NCBI RefSeq assembly: GCF_000243235.1
Contig: NZ_JH594606.1
Location: 3,315,526 to 3,379,525, forward strand
DNA length: 64,000 bases
Reading direction: 5' to 3'
From: Gillisia limnaea DSM 15749
Lineage (GTDB): Bacteria > Bacteroidota > Bacteroidia > Flavobacteriales > Flavobacteriaceae
Shown: positions 34,017 to 44,297 of the stretch, piece by piece
How positions within the stretch are numbered: the first letter of the stretch is position 1
Layout: every line of letters begins with the position of its first letter
The notes under the pieces: model-generated
What the model saw: only the letters and a program-made list of their open reading frames with translations
Told to the model about the DNA's origin: nothing
Database searches by the model: none
Made by a program: the position numbers and the translations under genes

Positions 34017-34964
34017 ATGAGTTTTACACTTCTCTCCTCCCCACTACAGGGATTTACAGATTTTAGATTTCGGAATGCTTTTAATCACTACTTTGGAGGT
34101 ATAGACACTTTCTATGCGCCTTACATCCGGTTGGATGGAAAACTTGTTGTTAAAAACTCTTACCAACGTGATATCCTGCCTGAAAATAATACCACCCCGG
34201 AGTTAATTCCACAGGTTATTACAAACGACGCAGATGAATTTTTGTTTGTTGCAAAGTATGTTCAACAGTATGGTTACAAAGAGCTTAATTGGAATTTAGG
34301 TTGTCCATATCCTATGGTTACAAAGCGTGGTATGGGTTCCGGACTTATTTGTGATCCCGCAAAAATTGATCATATTCTGGAGAGGGTACATTCAGAAACA
34401 AACATTGTGGTATCTATGAAAATGAGAATGGGTTATGAAAATAGTGAAGAGATTCTTAATGCATTCCCGGTTTTGGACAAATATCCCCTTAAAAATATTG
34501 CCATTCACGCCCGCATAGGAAAACAGCTTTATAAGGGAGGAGTAGATCTGGAAGCTTTTCAACGTTGTATTGAGCACACAAAACATAAGTTGTATTACAA
34601 TGGTGATATCACATCGGTAGCTGCATTTAAAAGCCTGCAGGAGCGTTTTACCGGGATTGACCACTGGATGATTGGAAGAGGGCTTATTGCCGATCCTTTT
34701 TTACCCGGAATGATAAAAAATAATACCACCGAATATCCCAAAAACAGATGGGAATTATTCCGTGAGTTTCATGATACTATATACGAACAGTACGATGCAG
34801 CCTTATCCGGACCAACACCTATCAAAATGAAAATGCAGGGCTTTTGGGATTATTTTTCCCATTCTTTTTCCCATCCACAAAAAACTTTTAAGAAGATCAA
34901 AAAGGCCAATAATGCGATCGCATATAAACAAGCCGTTCGGGAAATACTAAACAGCGAACAATAA
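34017..34964 (+). CDS. dus: tRNA-dihydrouridine synthase
   Basis: A 315-residue FMN enzyme that reduces uridines in the tRNA D-loop. It begins with LLSSPLQGFTDFRFRNAF, and the conserved catalytic cysteine is in NLGCPYPMVTKRGMGSGL (about residues 97-114). FMN-binding signatures VSMKMRMGYE and MIGRGLIADPFL follow. The particular Dus subgroup (target uridine) cannot be decided by eye. A good -7 box sits just upstream. It is not in an obvious operon. Confidence 0.92.
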   Translation: MSFTLLSSPLQGFTDFRFRNAFNHYFGGIDTFYAPYIRLDGKLVVKNSYQRDILPENNTTPELIPQVITNDADEFLFVAKYVQQYGYKELNWNLGCPYPMVTKRGMGSGLICDPAKIDHILERVHSETNIVVSMKMRMGYENSEEILNAFPVLDKYPLKNIAIHARIGKQLYKGGVDLEAFQRCIEHTKHKLYYNGDITSVAAFKSLQERFTGIDHWMIGRGLIADPFLPGMIKNNTTEYPKNRWELFREFHDTIYEQYDAALSGPTPIKMKMQGFWDYFSHSFSHPQKTFKKIKKANNAIAYKQAVREILNSEQ

Positions 34965-34989
34965 ACTACCTTTGTAAGCATTTAATCCC

Positions 34990-35130
34990 ACAAATGGGTT
35001 TAACCCGTTTGACCGTCGGGCAGGTTCCCCATTCCGGTAGCTCGGGATGGCTCGAATGAAAAAATAATATTCCAATCCATACCTGGTGGGTCTGCCCGTA
35101 CAGTTCGGGCGGGCTTGCCCCAAGGTAGTT
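34990..35130 (+). repeat. Dispersed structured repeat (family A-related), copy at 35.1 kb
   Basis: Contains the imperfect hairpin AATGGGTTTAACCCGTTT (34993 on) and the stem GCCCG (35094-35098) / CGGGC (35106-35110) with the TACAGTT loop, followed by GGGCTTGCCCCAAGGT. The last part matches the GC-rich stem and downstream sequence of the 16.1 kb copy. It ends 19 bases before the start of the radical SAM gene. Confidence 0.55.
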
Positions 35131-35148
35131 GATTTTTAAGCTGCAATT

Positions 35149-37350
35149 TTGAAAGATATATTACTCCTTACGCCACCTTTTACTCAATTAAATACTCCGT
35201 ACCCTGCAACGGCCTATCTAAAAGGCTTTTTGAAGACAAAGGATATTGATGCCTTTCAAATGGATTTGGGTATTGAAGTTATTCTGGAGCTTTTTTCTAA
35301 AAAAAACTTCACGAGATTGTTTGATATTGCTTTTGAAAAGGATGTTATTGTTTCCGGGAATTGTGAGCGTATTTATGCGCTAAAGGAACGCTACCTGCAA
35401 CCTCTGGATGAAGTGATCCGGTTTTTACAGGGCAAAAATCCTACCTTTGCCAGGCAAATTTGTACCGATAATTTTTTGCCTCGTGCCTCCCGGTTTGAGC
35501 AACTTGATGATATGGACTGGGCATTTGGCTCTATGGGAATGCAGGATAAGGCGAAGCATATTGCCACGCTATACCTGGAAGATTTGTCCGATTTTATTAT
35601 TGAATGTATAGACGATAATTTTGGGTTTAGCCGCTATGCAGAACGCCTGGGGCAAAGCGCCAATTCCTTTGACGAGATCTATACTCAATTACAACTGCCT
35701 ATAACTTTTATAGATGAGATTACTTTAAAAATACTGGATACCAGGTTAAAGTTGATACAACCCAAATTGGTATGTGTTTCGGTGCCTTTTCCAGGGAACT
35801 TATACAGCGCTTTTCGCTGTGCCCAATATATAAAAGCCAACTATCCCGGAATAAGGATCGCCATGGGTGGCGGATTTCCAAACACCGAACTGCGCTCGGT
35901 TTCAGATATTAGGGTTTTTGAATTCTTTGATTTTATCACCCTCGATGATGGAGAGTTACCCATAGAATTAGTATTGTCTAATGTGCTGGATCCAACTCCG
36001 AAAAATCCGGAGTACAGGCTGTTCAAAAGAACTTTCTTGATGGAGAACGGAGAAGTTACCTATAACAATACTTCAGCGAGAGCAGACTATAAACAGGCTG
36101 CGGTGGGCACTCCCGATTATTCTGATTTGTTCCTCAAAGAATATATATCGGTTATAGAAATTGCTAACCCTATGCACAGTCTTTGGAGTGATGGTCGTTG
36201 GAATAAACTCACGATGGCTCATGGTTGTTATTGGGGAAAATGTACCTTCTGTGATATTTCCCTGGATTATATAAAAATATACCAGCCTGTAGCCGCGAAA
36301 TTACTGGTGGACCGCATGGAGCAATTGATCGCACAAACCGGAGAGAATGGATTTCATTTTGTGGATGAAGCAGCACCTCCCGCGCTTATGAAAGCGGTAG
36401 CTCTTGAAATTATCAAGCGAAAAATTACGGTTACCTGGTGGGCCAACATTCGATTCGAAAAGAACTTTACCCGCGATCTTTGTATGTTGCTGAAAGCTTC
36501 AGGATGTATCGCTATTTCCGGCGGACTTGAAGTAGCATCAGACCGGCTACTGAAATTGATAGACAAAGGCGTTACAGTGGAGCAGGTGGCACAGGTCACC
36601 CGAAATTTGACCGAAGCCAACATTATGGTGCATTCTTATTTAATGTATGGGTATCCAACGCAAACGGTTCAGGAAACTGTGGACAGTCTGGAAATGGTGC
36701 GCCAACTTTTTGAAGCCGGCGTTTTACAATCCGGGTTTTGGCATCAGTTTGCCCTTACCGCACACAGCCCTGTGGGTTTAAATCCTTCAGAATATGGCAT
36801 CACGCCACATTACAAAGACATTACATTTGCAAATAACGATGTGGATTTTGAAGATCAAACGGGAATTGATCACTCTCAGTTTAGCTACGGATTAAAGAAA
36901 TCCCTTTTTAATTTCATGCACGGGATTGGTTTTGAAAGGCCACTTCAGGAATGGTTTGATTTTAAAATTCCGAAGACAAGGATTAAAACCGATCTCATTC
37001 AGGACTTTTTGCAATTCGAACCTAATTTTAACATCCAACCCACTGCAAAAATCCTGTGGCTGGGTGGAATGCCTTTGGTTGAGGAACAGCTTAAGACCAA
37101 AAGAGGCGTTACCCGTCATCAGCTCCACATGACTTTTCACGATACGAGACAAAGCTTTCATATCACTCTGGAAAAGGAAACAGGCGATTGGTTGTTGCAT
37201 ATGCTGGAAATGATAACCCCACATCAGGAAAAACAAGTCACATTTTCGCAACTCAAAACAGATTTTGAAACCCGGTTTGAAGATTTTGAACTGTTTTGGT
37301 TCTCAAAACCTATAAAGGTTTTAAAAGAACATGGCTTGCTGGTTTTGTAG
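35149..37350 (+). CDS. B12-binding-domain radical SAM protein
   Basis: A 733-residue protein that begins at TTG (35149); no in-frame ATG precedes it, and the start LLLTPPFTQLNTPYPATAYL is the usual N-terminus of cobalamin-type radical SAM proteins. Residues about 190-300 hold the degenerate B12-binding-like region (RCAQYIKANYPGIRIAMGGG). The iron-sulfur motif is HGCYWGKCTFCD (about residues 360-371), a C-x4-C-x2-C spacing seen in this subfamily. A TIM-barrel segment with GGLEVASDRLLKLIDKG and a long C-terminal region follow. The reaction and substrate are unknown; no RiPP precursor or biosynthetic partner is adjacent. Confidence 0.85.
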   Translation: MKDILLLTPPFTQLNTPYPATAYLKGFLKTKDIDAFQMDLGIEVILELFSKKNFTRLFDIAFEKDVIVSGNCERIYALKERYLQPLDEVIRFLQGKNPTFARQICTDNFLPRASRFEQLDDMDWAFGSMGMQDKAKHIATLYLEDLSDFIIECIDDNFGFSRYAERLGQSANSFDEIYTQLQLPITFIDEITLKILDTRLKLIQPKLVCVSVPFPGNLYSAFRCAQYIKANYPGIRIAMGGGFPNTELRSVSDIRVFEFFDFITLDDGELPIELVLSNVLDPTPKNPEYRLFKRTFLMENGEVTYNNTSARADYKQAAVGTPDYSDLFLKEYISVIEIANPMHSLWSDGRWNKLTMAHGCYWGKCTFCDISLDYIKIYQPVAAKLLVDRMEQLIAQTGENGFHFVDEAAPPALMKAVALEIIKRKITVTWWANIRFEKNFTRDLCMLLKASGCIAISGGLEVASDRLLKLIDKGVTVEQVAQVTRNLTEANIMVHSYLMYGYPTQTVQETVDSLEMVRQLFEAGVLQSGFWHQFALTAHSPVGLNPSEYGITPHYKDITFANNDVDFEDQTGIDHSQFSYGLKKSLFNFMHGIGFERPLQEWFDFKIPKTRIKTDLIQDFLQFEPNFNIQPTAKILWLGGMPLVEEQLKTKRGVTRHQLHMTFHDTRQSFHITLEKETGDWLLHMLEMITPHQEKQVTFSQLKTDFETRFEDFELFWFSKPIKVLKEHGLLVL

Positions 37351-37574
37351 TGGGATTCTGTAAGATTTTTAAGATAAATTTAAGAAATGAAATTCTGATT
37401 CTATTCGGGCGGTATTTACATGAGATTCCGGATAGTGCTGGGTTGTGAGCTTACTTCATGCTAACTGATTAAAATTAATGTTATATTTTCATTAATATTT
37501 GGAGATTTTATAAATATTTCAAAGAATACTAATTAAATAAATTATCTTGGAAATTATTAGATAAAACAGGAGTT

Positions 37575-37982
37575 ATGCGATTTGTGATAAGCTATGTTAG
37601 TACTGCAATTAGAGAACTCCATCAGGATGAAGTTGTGAATATTTTGGAAGAAACTCAAATCAGAAATAATAAACATGGGGTAAACGGTTTGCTTATTTAT
37701 ACCAGCGGTAATTTCTTTGAAGTAATAGAAGGTGAGAAAATTAGGATCACGGATCTTTTTAAAGTGATCAAGGAAGATCCAAGACATAAAAATATTATAC
37801 TGATCTTTGAAAAAGAGGTAGATAAACCATTATTTAAAGATAAGGATGCAAATTTTATATCTGAAAATACCCTGCATCGCCAAATGGAGGTGGAAAACTT
37901 TTTGTATTATATAAAAGATCTTGACGAAGGTACCCAAACAACGGTTAAAAATATTCTTAAGGCCATCGCGACAAACAGTTGA
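37575..37982 (+). CDS. BLUF-domain protein with Glu replacing the photochemical Gln
   Basis: A 135-residue single BLUF domain plus a short C-terminal helix pair. Blue-light sensing in BLUF domains depends on a Tyr-Gln-FAD hydrogen-bond network. Tyr7 (ISYVST) and the flavin-binding Asn31/32 (RNNKHGVNGLL) are present, but the motif normally FxQxxEG reads FFEVIEG, with Glu49 (GAA at 37719-37721). The rest (LFKVIKEDPRHKNI) fits the family. The C-terminal part (YYIKDLDEGTQTTVKNILKAI) resembles flavobacterial BLUF tails. Flavin binding is likely; normal photocycling is doubtful. Confidence 0.85.
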   Translation: MRFVISYVSTAIRELHQDEVVNILEETQIRNNKHGVNGLLIYTSGNFFEVIEGEKIRITDLFKVIKEDPRHKNIILIFEKEVDKPLFKDKDANFISENTLHRQMEVENFLYYIKDLDEGTQTTVKNILKAIATNS

Positions 37983-38044
37983 TTTCTTAAAATTCGCGAA
38001 GGAATGAAGACTGGTCCTGAGCGGTCAATACGCTATTTAACATT

Positions 38045-38197
38045 TTAAAAAAGAAAGTAGATAAGAACACCAGCCAATCCGCCAAAAAGTAAAATGTGAA
38101 ACAAAGCAAATATACTTTTAAAAAAAAATATATCACGGCTGTTGGAAAACGGGGGATTCAAATCCCTTGTTTCCAAATATTTTTTAACTGCTTTCAT
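38045..38197 (-). CDS. Small membrane protein, 50 residues
   Basis: ATG at 38197 to TAA at 38045. The N-terminal half is polar and basic (MKAVKKYLETRDLNPPF) and the C-terminal half is one hydrophobic helix (SIFALFHILLFGGLAGVLIY). The composition change is typical of a real tail-anchored small protein. I cannot assign a family. It lies alone, convergent with the BLUF gene. Confidence 0.45.
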   Translation of the reverse strand: MKAVKKYLETRDLNPPFSNSRDIFFFKSIFALFHILLFGGLAGVLIYFLF

Positions 38198-38727
38198 ACC
38201 TTGGTTTTAATTGGTTGCCCTGGAAGGATACAAGTTTAAGTCCAAAATTTTCTGTGACTCATTTCAATAGGCTATAAAAGACTTAAAACAGCCAATAAAT
38301 TAACACGTAAATCTAATTAATGGAGAAGCAGACTTCATTTTAAAAACCTTATATTAAAATGTTTATGCCTAACATAAGCGTGCATATTTTTCTCTAAATC
38401 GATTAAATTTTTTAGTACTATTTTAACAAAAAAAGAGCAGAATAATTTTGCTGAAATAGGATGAGCAACTTTTTTAAGGCCTGGTATTTTTCAAATTTTG
38501 TGACGTTTTACCTGGTCTTTAAGGTAAATTTTGAAGCTGGCTCTGCAGCTTTCACTGGCATAAGTTCATTTGAAATCCAACGCTTTAAAAAACTTCATTT
38601 TGAGTTTTAGGATACTATAAAGTTTTTAAAGTTTTACATTTACAAATCGTTTGAAGATAATAGAGATACGAACCAAAATAAAGCATCCCGGTTAAATTGA
38701 TAATTTGCTTAATTCAAATTCATTTAA
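38198..38727. other. 530-base intergenic region
   Basis: Largely AT-rich. A 49-codon plus-strand reading frame at 38461-38610 (MSNFFKAWYFSNFVTFYLVF...) is preceded by TAATTTTG, a match to the -7 box, only about 10 bases upstream, but its composition is not convincingly coding. Nothing else is seen. Confidence 0.4.
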
Positions 38728-39798
38728 ATGTCACAAGGTAAAAAAATTCTGTTTTATTCCACCCTGGTGTTTGTAGGGGCATATTTTCTATTTACAGGTC
38801 TGGTTGAAGCAAAGGGTTTCCTGGCTCCGTTATTAACAGGAATAATACTTTCTCTAGTTGTACTTCCTATTTCCCGGAAAATGGAAAAAATTGGAATAGG
38901 AAGAGGAATTACCTCTTTTCTGTCTACATTTTTCATCTTTTTACTATCCCTCGCTTTTATGTGGCTTATTTCATTTCAGGCAAAGAGTTTTGTAGACGAT
39001 TGGCCGGAAATCCAGGAAACTATGAAGCCTAAAGTGGAGCAACTAAAATCTTTTGTAATGGAACAAACCCCTTTAACAAAAGAAGATCTGAAAATTTCGG
39101 AGGAGGGCGGGGAGTCTGCTATTGTAGGAGCAGTATCCAACAACAAAGCAAAAGCTTTAGGGTTTTTCAGTCAGACATTTGGCTTTCTTGGAACCTATTT
39201 ACTGGTGTTTATATATATTTTTTTTCTGCTTAATTATAGAACGAAATTAAAGAAATTTATAGTCTTGCTTTTCGCTGATGAAAAGAAAAAGGAGATCCAA
39301 AAAGTTGTAAATAAATCCGGAAATGTAGTTCAGGAATATTTGGTAGGAACATCGCTTTTAATGCTTTTTCTTGCCATAGTTTATTCCATTGGGTTAGGTA
39401 TAACAGGTATCGATAATTTTATACTAGTAAGTATGATTGCAGCCTTCCTAACTCTAATTCCTGTGGTAGGAAACATAATTGGTTTCTCTCTTGCATTGGT
39501 TTTAGGTTATCTTACTACCGGGGAAACTTCGGTATTAATAGGGATCATAATCACATTTAGTGTAGCACAGATGCTTGAGAACTATGTGCTTCAGCCATTC
39601 GTAATTGGTGACAAGGTAGATCTGCATCCCTTTTTCGTTATTTTGGTGGTAATATTAGGAGGTGCAACTTGGGGTGTTATAGGAATGATTCTGGCTATAC
39701 CGGTTATGGCCATTATTACCATAATCTCTTTGAACGTTCCTGCCTTATATCCTTTTGGGTATCTATTCAGTAAAAAAGCACCCGATAAAAAATCCTGA
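38728..39798 (+). CDS. AI-2E family (PerM-type) membrane transporter
   Basis: A 356-residue membrane protein with about eight helices, the conserved early segment LAPLLTGIILSLVVLPISRKME, the long hydrophilic loop around residues 95-135, and the C-terminal family motifs AFLTLIPVVGNIIGFSL and QMLENYVLQPFVIGDKVDLHPFFVI. The family includes TqsA (autoinducer-2 export) and Na+/H+-coupled exporters; the substrate is not predictable. It stands alone. Confidence 0.9.
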   Translation: MSQGKKILFYSTLVFVGAYFLFTGLVEAKGFLAPLLTGIILSLVVLPISRKMEKIGIGRGITSFLSTFFIFLLSLAFMWLISFQAKSFVDDWPEIQETMKPKVEQLKSFVMEQTPLTKEDLKISEEGGESAIVGAVSNNKAKALGFFSQTFGFLGTYLLVFIYIFFLLNYRTKLKKFIVLLFADEKKKEIQKVVNKSGNVVQEYLVGTSLLMLFLAIVYSIGLGITGIDNFILVSMIAAFLTLIPVVGNIIGFSLALVLGYLTTGETSVLIGIIITFSVAQMLENYVLQPFVIGDKVDLHPFFVILVVILGGATWGVIGMILAIPVMAIITIISLNVPALYPFGYLFSKKAPDKKS

Positions 39799-40157
39799 TA
39801 GCGAAACAAAAAGCATTTAGTTTAAAACCGGGAATACGCTTCGGTATGCTTTCATTCAAATAATTCAGGTATTCCTTTTGCCTGATTATATTCCTACTCA
39901 AACCTTTTTTTTGCATAAAATAAAGATGCTATGTACTCAAATTCTTTTTTGAAGGATGGTTGATAGGACAAGTAAATAGAAACACATACCTACTTATTTT
40001 TAGATCCTGGTACTTTTTAATAAAGAAAGAAAAAGTTTTTCATCGCTGAAAAATCAAACTTTGGGAAGAAATACAGTTATGTTTAACATTTAATTTCAAC
40101 AGAAAAATAGGTTGTTTTTATAATTTGTAGGGTATTAACTATCAAATTATAATTATT
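39799..40157. other. 359-base intergenic region upstream of the catalase
   Basis: AT-rich; no gene or repeat recognised. It presumably contains the catalase promoter but no convincing TAnnTTTG box was identified. Confidence 0.4.
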
Positions 40158-42296
40158 ATGAAAAATAAAGGAAAGAAGCAGCCAGCCTCTAAAAAAAAAG
40201 AAGAAATGGCTAAAAATACCTCAAATCCCGAAGGAAAAATCTTAACTACCAATCAGGGATTAAAGGTCAATGATACCAATAATTCATTAAAAGCAGGGGA
40301 ACGCGGTGCCACTTTATTGGAAGATTTTATCCTCAGGGAAAAAATTTTCCATTTTGATCATGAACGAATTCCGGAGCGAATTGTTCACGCCCGCGGAAGT
40401 GGAGCCCACGGTTTTTTTGAACTTTATGAAAGTCAGGAAGCCATTACGAAAGCAGGAATTTTTACCGATACCTCAAGAAAAACCCCGGTGTTTGTTCGAT
40501 TTTCTACGGTGGCCGGTTCCAAAGGTTCTGCAGATTTAGCAAGGGATGTACGCGGATTTTCAACTAAATTTTATACAGAAGAAGGAGTATTTGACCTGGT
40601 AGGGAACAACATGCCAATTTTCTTTATACAAGATGCTATCAAATTTCCAGACCTTATCCATTCTGTAAAACCGGAACCGGATAGGGAAATTCCTCAGGCT
40701 GCATCGGCACATGATACATTTTATGATTTTATTTCTCATGCCACCGAGACTTTGCACAACCAAATATGGGTAATGAGCGACCGGGGAATTCCACGAAGTT
40801 TTAGAATGATGGAAGGCTTTGGAATTCATACCTTCAGGTTAATCAACCAGCAGGGCAAATCAAATTTTGTAAAATTCCACTGGAAACCAAAATTAGGAGT
40901 GAAATCTATTACCTGGGATGAGGCTGTAAAAATTCATGGAGCCGATGCCGATTTTCATAGAAGAGATCTCTGGGATGCTATTGAGGAAGGACATTATCCG
41001 GAATGGGAATTAGGGTTTCAGGTAGTACCGGAAGAAGACGAACATAAATTTGACTTTGACCTTCTGGATCCCACCAAATTGATTCCTGAAGAAATGGTAC
41101 CGGTAAAAATTGTTGGGAAAATGACCTTAAACCGCAATCCCGATAATTTCTTTGCAGAAACAGAACAGGTTGCTTTTCACCCGGGCCACATTGTACCTGG
41201 AATAGATTTTACCAACGACCCCCTATTGCAGGGACGGTTATTTTCATATACAGACACCCAACTCTCGAGATTGGGAAGTCCAAATTTTAATGAAATTCCA
41301 ATAAACCGACCGATTAATGAGGTGAACAACAATCAACGGGACGCTCAAATGAGAATGACTGTAAATAAAGGAAAAACCGCTTATTTCCCCAATTCCATAG
41401 GAGGTGGTTGTCCGCACCTGGCAAAAATGGCCGAAGGTGGATTTACCAGTTACGAGGAAAGGATCGATGGCAAAAAGGTTCGTGAACGAAGTGAAAGCTT
41501 TAGCGATCATTTTTCTCAGCCTGCACTTTTCTATCGCAGCTTAACTAAGCCCGAACAAAATCACGTTGCCGAAGCCTATTCTTTTGAGCTGGGAAAATGT
41601 ACCTATGCTCATATTAAGCAGCGTATGCTTTGGTTGATCAATCAAATAGATGAAAGTCTGGCTAAAAAGGTTTCAAAAAATCTGGGATTAGAAATTCCGA
41701 AAAAGATCGATGAACCCATTAATCAGGCAATAGGTGCCGATGCGGATGTCAAAAAACATCAGCCTGGTAAAAAGAAAATTTACCTTGACAAGTCTGCTGC
41801 ATTAAGCCAAACCCATATAAAATCTGATAGTATAGCCACAAGAAAAATCGCTGTACTTGTAAGCGATGGTTTTAAAGAAAGTGATTACAATAAAATAAAA
41901 AAAGCGCTTGAGGCTAAGGGAGCCATGGTTCAAATAATAGCTACTCATGGAGGTGAAGTGAATTGCGATAAAGGAGATAAACACCCGGTTAAGCATTCCT
42001 TGATGACTACCGAGAGTGTTCTTTTTGATGCGATTTATATTCCCGGAGGTAAGCAAAGCGTGGAAGCATTAAAAAAGGAAGCCAAGGCTAAGAAATTCAT
42101 CAATGAGGCGCTAAAACACTGTAAGGCAATCGCAGCCGATTCTGAAGGAGAAGAGTTGCTTGATGTAACTTATGCCCTGGATTTTAAAGATGATGAAGCT
42201 ATTTGTATTAATAAAGATGCCTCAGTATTCATTAATGCTATCGCACAACACAGGAACTGGAAGCGGGAAGAAGCGGCAAAGGCTATTCCGGTTTAA
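40158..42296 (+). CDS. katE: Large-subunit (clade 2, HPII-type) catalase
   Basis: A 712-residue haem catalase of the large class. The basic lysine-rich N-terminal extension is followed by the core: distal histidine segment [34 protein letters not shown], the distal asparagine in [19 protein letters not shown], and the proximal tyrosine region [14 protein letters not shown]. Residues about 570-712 are the extra C-terminal DJ-1/PfpI-like (flavodoxin-fold) domain of HPII catalases ([26 protein letters not shown]). It removes hydrogen peroxide. A strong terminator follows; the gene appears monocistronic. Confidence 0.95.
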   Translation: MKNKGKKQPASKKKEEMAKNTSNPEGKILTTNQGLKVNDTNNSLKAGERGATLLEDFILREKIFHFDHERIPERIVHARGSGAHGFFELYESQEAITKAGIFTDTSRKTPVFVRFSTVAGSKGSADLARDVRGFSTKFYTEEGVFDLVGNNMPIFFIQDAIKFPDLIHSVKPEPDREIPQAASAHDTFYDFISHATETLHNQIWVMSDRGIPRSFRMMEGFGIHTFRLINQQGKSNFVKFHWKPKLGVKSITWDEAVKIHGADADFHRRDLWDAIEEGHYPEWELGFQVVPEEDEHKFDFDLLDPTKLIPEEMVPVKIVGKMTLNRNPDNFFAETEQVAFHPGHIVPGIDFTNDPLLQGRLFSYTDTQLSRLGSPNFNEIPINRPINEVNNNQRDAQMRMTVNKGKTAYFPNSIGGGCPHLAKMAEGGFTSYEERIDGKKVRERSESFSDHFSQPALFYRSLTKPEQNHVAEAYSFELGKCTYAHIKQRMLWLINQIDESLAKKVSKNLGLEIPKKIDEPINQAIGADADVKKHQPGKKKIYLDKSAALSQTHIKSDSIATRKIAVLVSDGFKESDYNKIKKALEAKGAMVQIIATHGGEVNCDKGDKHPVKHSLMTTESVLFDAIYIPGGKQSVEALKKEAKAKKFINEALKHCKAIAADSEGEELLDVTYALDFKDDEAICINKDASVFINAIAQHRNWKREEAAKAIPV

Positions 42297-42325
42297 GGTG
42301 CTTTCTTAAGCAGTTACTTTTTATG

Positions 42326-42356
42326 CCGTTGCACCTTTGGTGTAGCGGTTTTTTTG
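42326..42356 (+). terminator. Intrinsic terminator of katE
   Basis: Arms CCGTTGCACC (42326-42335) and GGTGTAGCGG (42339-42348) pair with two G-T wobbles around a TTT loop and run directly into a T-rich tract. Confidence 0.85.
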
Positions 42357-42605
42357 TTTTTTACAATTGAAAAGTGTATCATTTTTGAATACTTCGATCG
42401 AGGATGTAGCTGAAAAAAATCGGAGGAAAATTTAATGGCGCAGAGGATTTAGGAATTTGATAAGATTTCCAGAAACAATGAGATTGGGTATCCCTTGAAG
42501 ATCTAATTGGAACAAGACGGGTTTCAATATTTCTTTATATAAGAACTCTATCACTGCTGAAGTTTTAGTGAATTATGTTTTGTATTCTATGTATACCAGC
42601 TTATC

Positions 42606-44297
42606 TCAATGGTTGGTTATATTTTTAACTTCCAAACCTGTTCCCCTATTTTCAGATAAAAAGGAATTATAAAAGTTTTCTGCAGCCATTTGATGGGGTA
42701 ATAAAACCCGATAAGCTCCCAGTTCGTTTAAAGCCTTAAAATCTTTTTCGTGAATTGCGGTAAGATATATTTTACCTTTATACCCCATTCCTTTAAGTGT
42801 TTTAATGAGGTACATAGAATGATCGATATCGGAAACGGTACTTATCACATTTTCGACATTTTGAAATGGAACACGCTCCAGGAGTTCTGGGTCCTCAATG
42901 TCTCCATATACAATGCTTGAGTTTTTTTTCTGAAAATTCTTGACAACCGTTGGGTCAAAATCTACACCCAGGAATCTTACTTGAGTGTGTTCCTCCAGTA
43001 ATTTAGCGAGTTTTCCTCCAAATCTTCCCAGGCCAAAAATTATAAGTTCATATCGATTTGAGTTCAAAGTATTCATTTCAATTTCCTTATTTGGGTTCTT
43101 CTTTTCAAAAATACCCAGGACAGGAGCAATAACTTTATAGATTTGGTGGGAATAAAGAATAAGGTACGTGGAAAGTCCTATAGTAATTAAGCCTACCAGG
43201 GTAATCAAGGCCAGAATTTCATCATTGATATGGCCAATGCTAAGTCCTAAACCGGCAAAAATAAGGGAGAACTCACTTATTTGGGCAACGGTTAAACCTG
43301 CCAGAAATGCCGTTCTCTTTCTATACCCCATAACGCCCATTATGATCAAAACAATAATGGGATTCCCAATTAATACAAAGGCTGAGAACAGCAGGGCAGG
43401 AGTAACCTGGCTCCCGATTATAGATAGGTCCAGGTTTGCTCCAAGATTTACGAAAAAGAATATGAGCATAAAATCTCTTAAACTTATAAGCCGGCCACTT
43501 ATAGCCTCTTTGAATTGTGAGGATGCCAAGCTAACCCCGGCGAGAAAGGCTCCAACTTCTCCGCTAAACCCCATTAATTCACCGGCTGCTGCAAGTGTAA
43601 CAGCCCAGGCAATGGCAAACAGGATCAACATTTCCTGGGATTTTGCAAGAAAAAAACTCAGGCTGGGAATTACCCATTTCATGGCGATAAGGGTAATGGA
43701 AAAGAGAATTCCTCCGGCCAGCAAAGTTTTAACAATAGCATAAGCCAGAGAAGCATCGGAGTTTTGGCCAAGGGCAGAGAGAACGATCATTACCAGGATG
43801 ACCACAATGTCCTGAACAATAAGAAACCCAATCGCAATTTGGCCGTGTAAAGAATCGATCTCTTTTTTGTCACTGAGTAATTTTATAATAATAATGGTAC
43901 TTGAAAATGTGAGTCCCACGGCGATATAGAAGCTATGTAAATTGGAAAACCCCAGGCTAATAGCGATAAAATATCCTATTAAGGAGGTGAAAAACACCTG
44001 GCCCAAGCCAGTCAATAGTGCAATCTTCCCAACAGATTTTATGATGCGTAGATCAAGGTTCAACCCTACTATAAATAATAAAATGGCAATCCCTATCTCT
44101 GCAAGCAGGTGAATATATTCTGTAGATTTCACGATATCCAGAACAGAAGGTCCCACAATTATTCCAAGAGCAATAAACATTACAATAAGTGGCTGTCGCA
44201 GGAATTGCCCCAGGGCTCCTAAAACAGCCGCCAAAAAAAGGATGAGTGCTATCTCAAAAAATGGATTTTCTAAAAGTATCGAAGACCAGGGCATCAC
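42606..44297 (-). CDS. Cation:proton antiporter with TrkA-N domain, KefC-like
   Basis: A 563-residue monovalent cation:proton antiporter-2 family member. About twelve membrane helices occupy residues 10-395, including the family segment GFSGEVGAFLAGVSLASSQF. A cytosolic Rossmann-type TrkA-N (RCK) domain follows from about residue 415 (LIIFGLGRFGGKLAKLLEE) with the acidic binding site VDFDPTVV. Such proteins exchange K+ or Na+ for H+ and are gated by nucleotides. It overlaps the stop of the upstream universal stress protein gene by four bases, so the two are made together. Confidence 0.92.
   Translation of the reverse strand: MMPWSSILLENPFFEIALILFLAAVLGALGQFLRQPLIVMFIALGIIVGPSVLDIVKSTEYIHLLAEIGIAILLFIVGLNLDLRIIKSVGKIALLTGLGQVFFTSLIGYFIAISLGFSNLHSFYIAVGLTFSSTIIIIKLLSDKKEIDSLHGQIAIGFLIVQDIVVILVMIVLSALGQNSDASLAYAIVKTLLAGGILFSITLIAMKWVIPSLSFFLAKSQEMLILFAIAWAVTLAAAGELMGFSGEVGAFLAGVSLASSQFKEAISGRLISLRDFMLIFFFVNLGANLDLSIIGSQVTPALLFSAFVLIGNPIIVLIIMGVMGYRKRTAFLAGLTVAQISEFSLIFAGLGLSIGHINDEILALITLVGLITIGLSTYLILYSHQIYKVIAPVLGIFEKKNPNKEIEMNTLNSNRYELIIFGLGRFGGKLAKLLEEHTQVRFLGVDFDPTVVKNFQKKNSSIVYGDIEDPELLERVPFQNVENVISTVSDIDHSMYLIKTLKGMGYKGKIYLTAIHEKDFKALNELGAYRVLLPHQMAAENFYNSFLSENRGTGLEVKNITNH

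Noticed and set aside
38461-38610. 49-codon plus-strand reading frame with a TAATTTTG box just upstream
   Set aside because: The sequence has no clear helix or domain pattern and the ATG is so close to the box that the leader would be almost nil; mentioned only within the intergenic entry.
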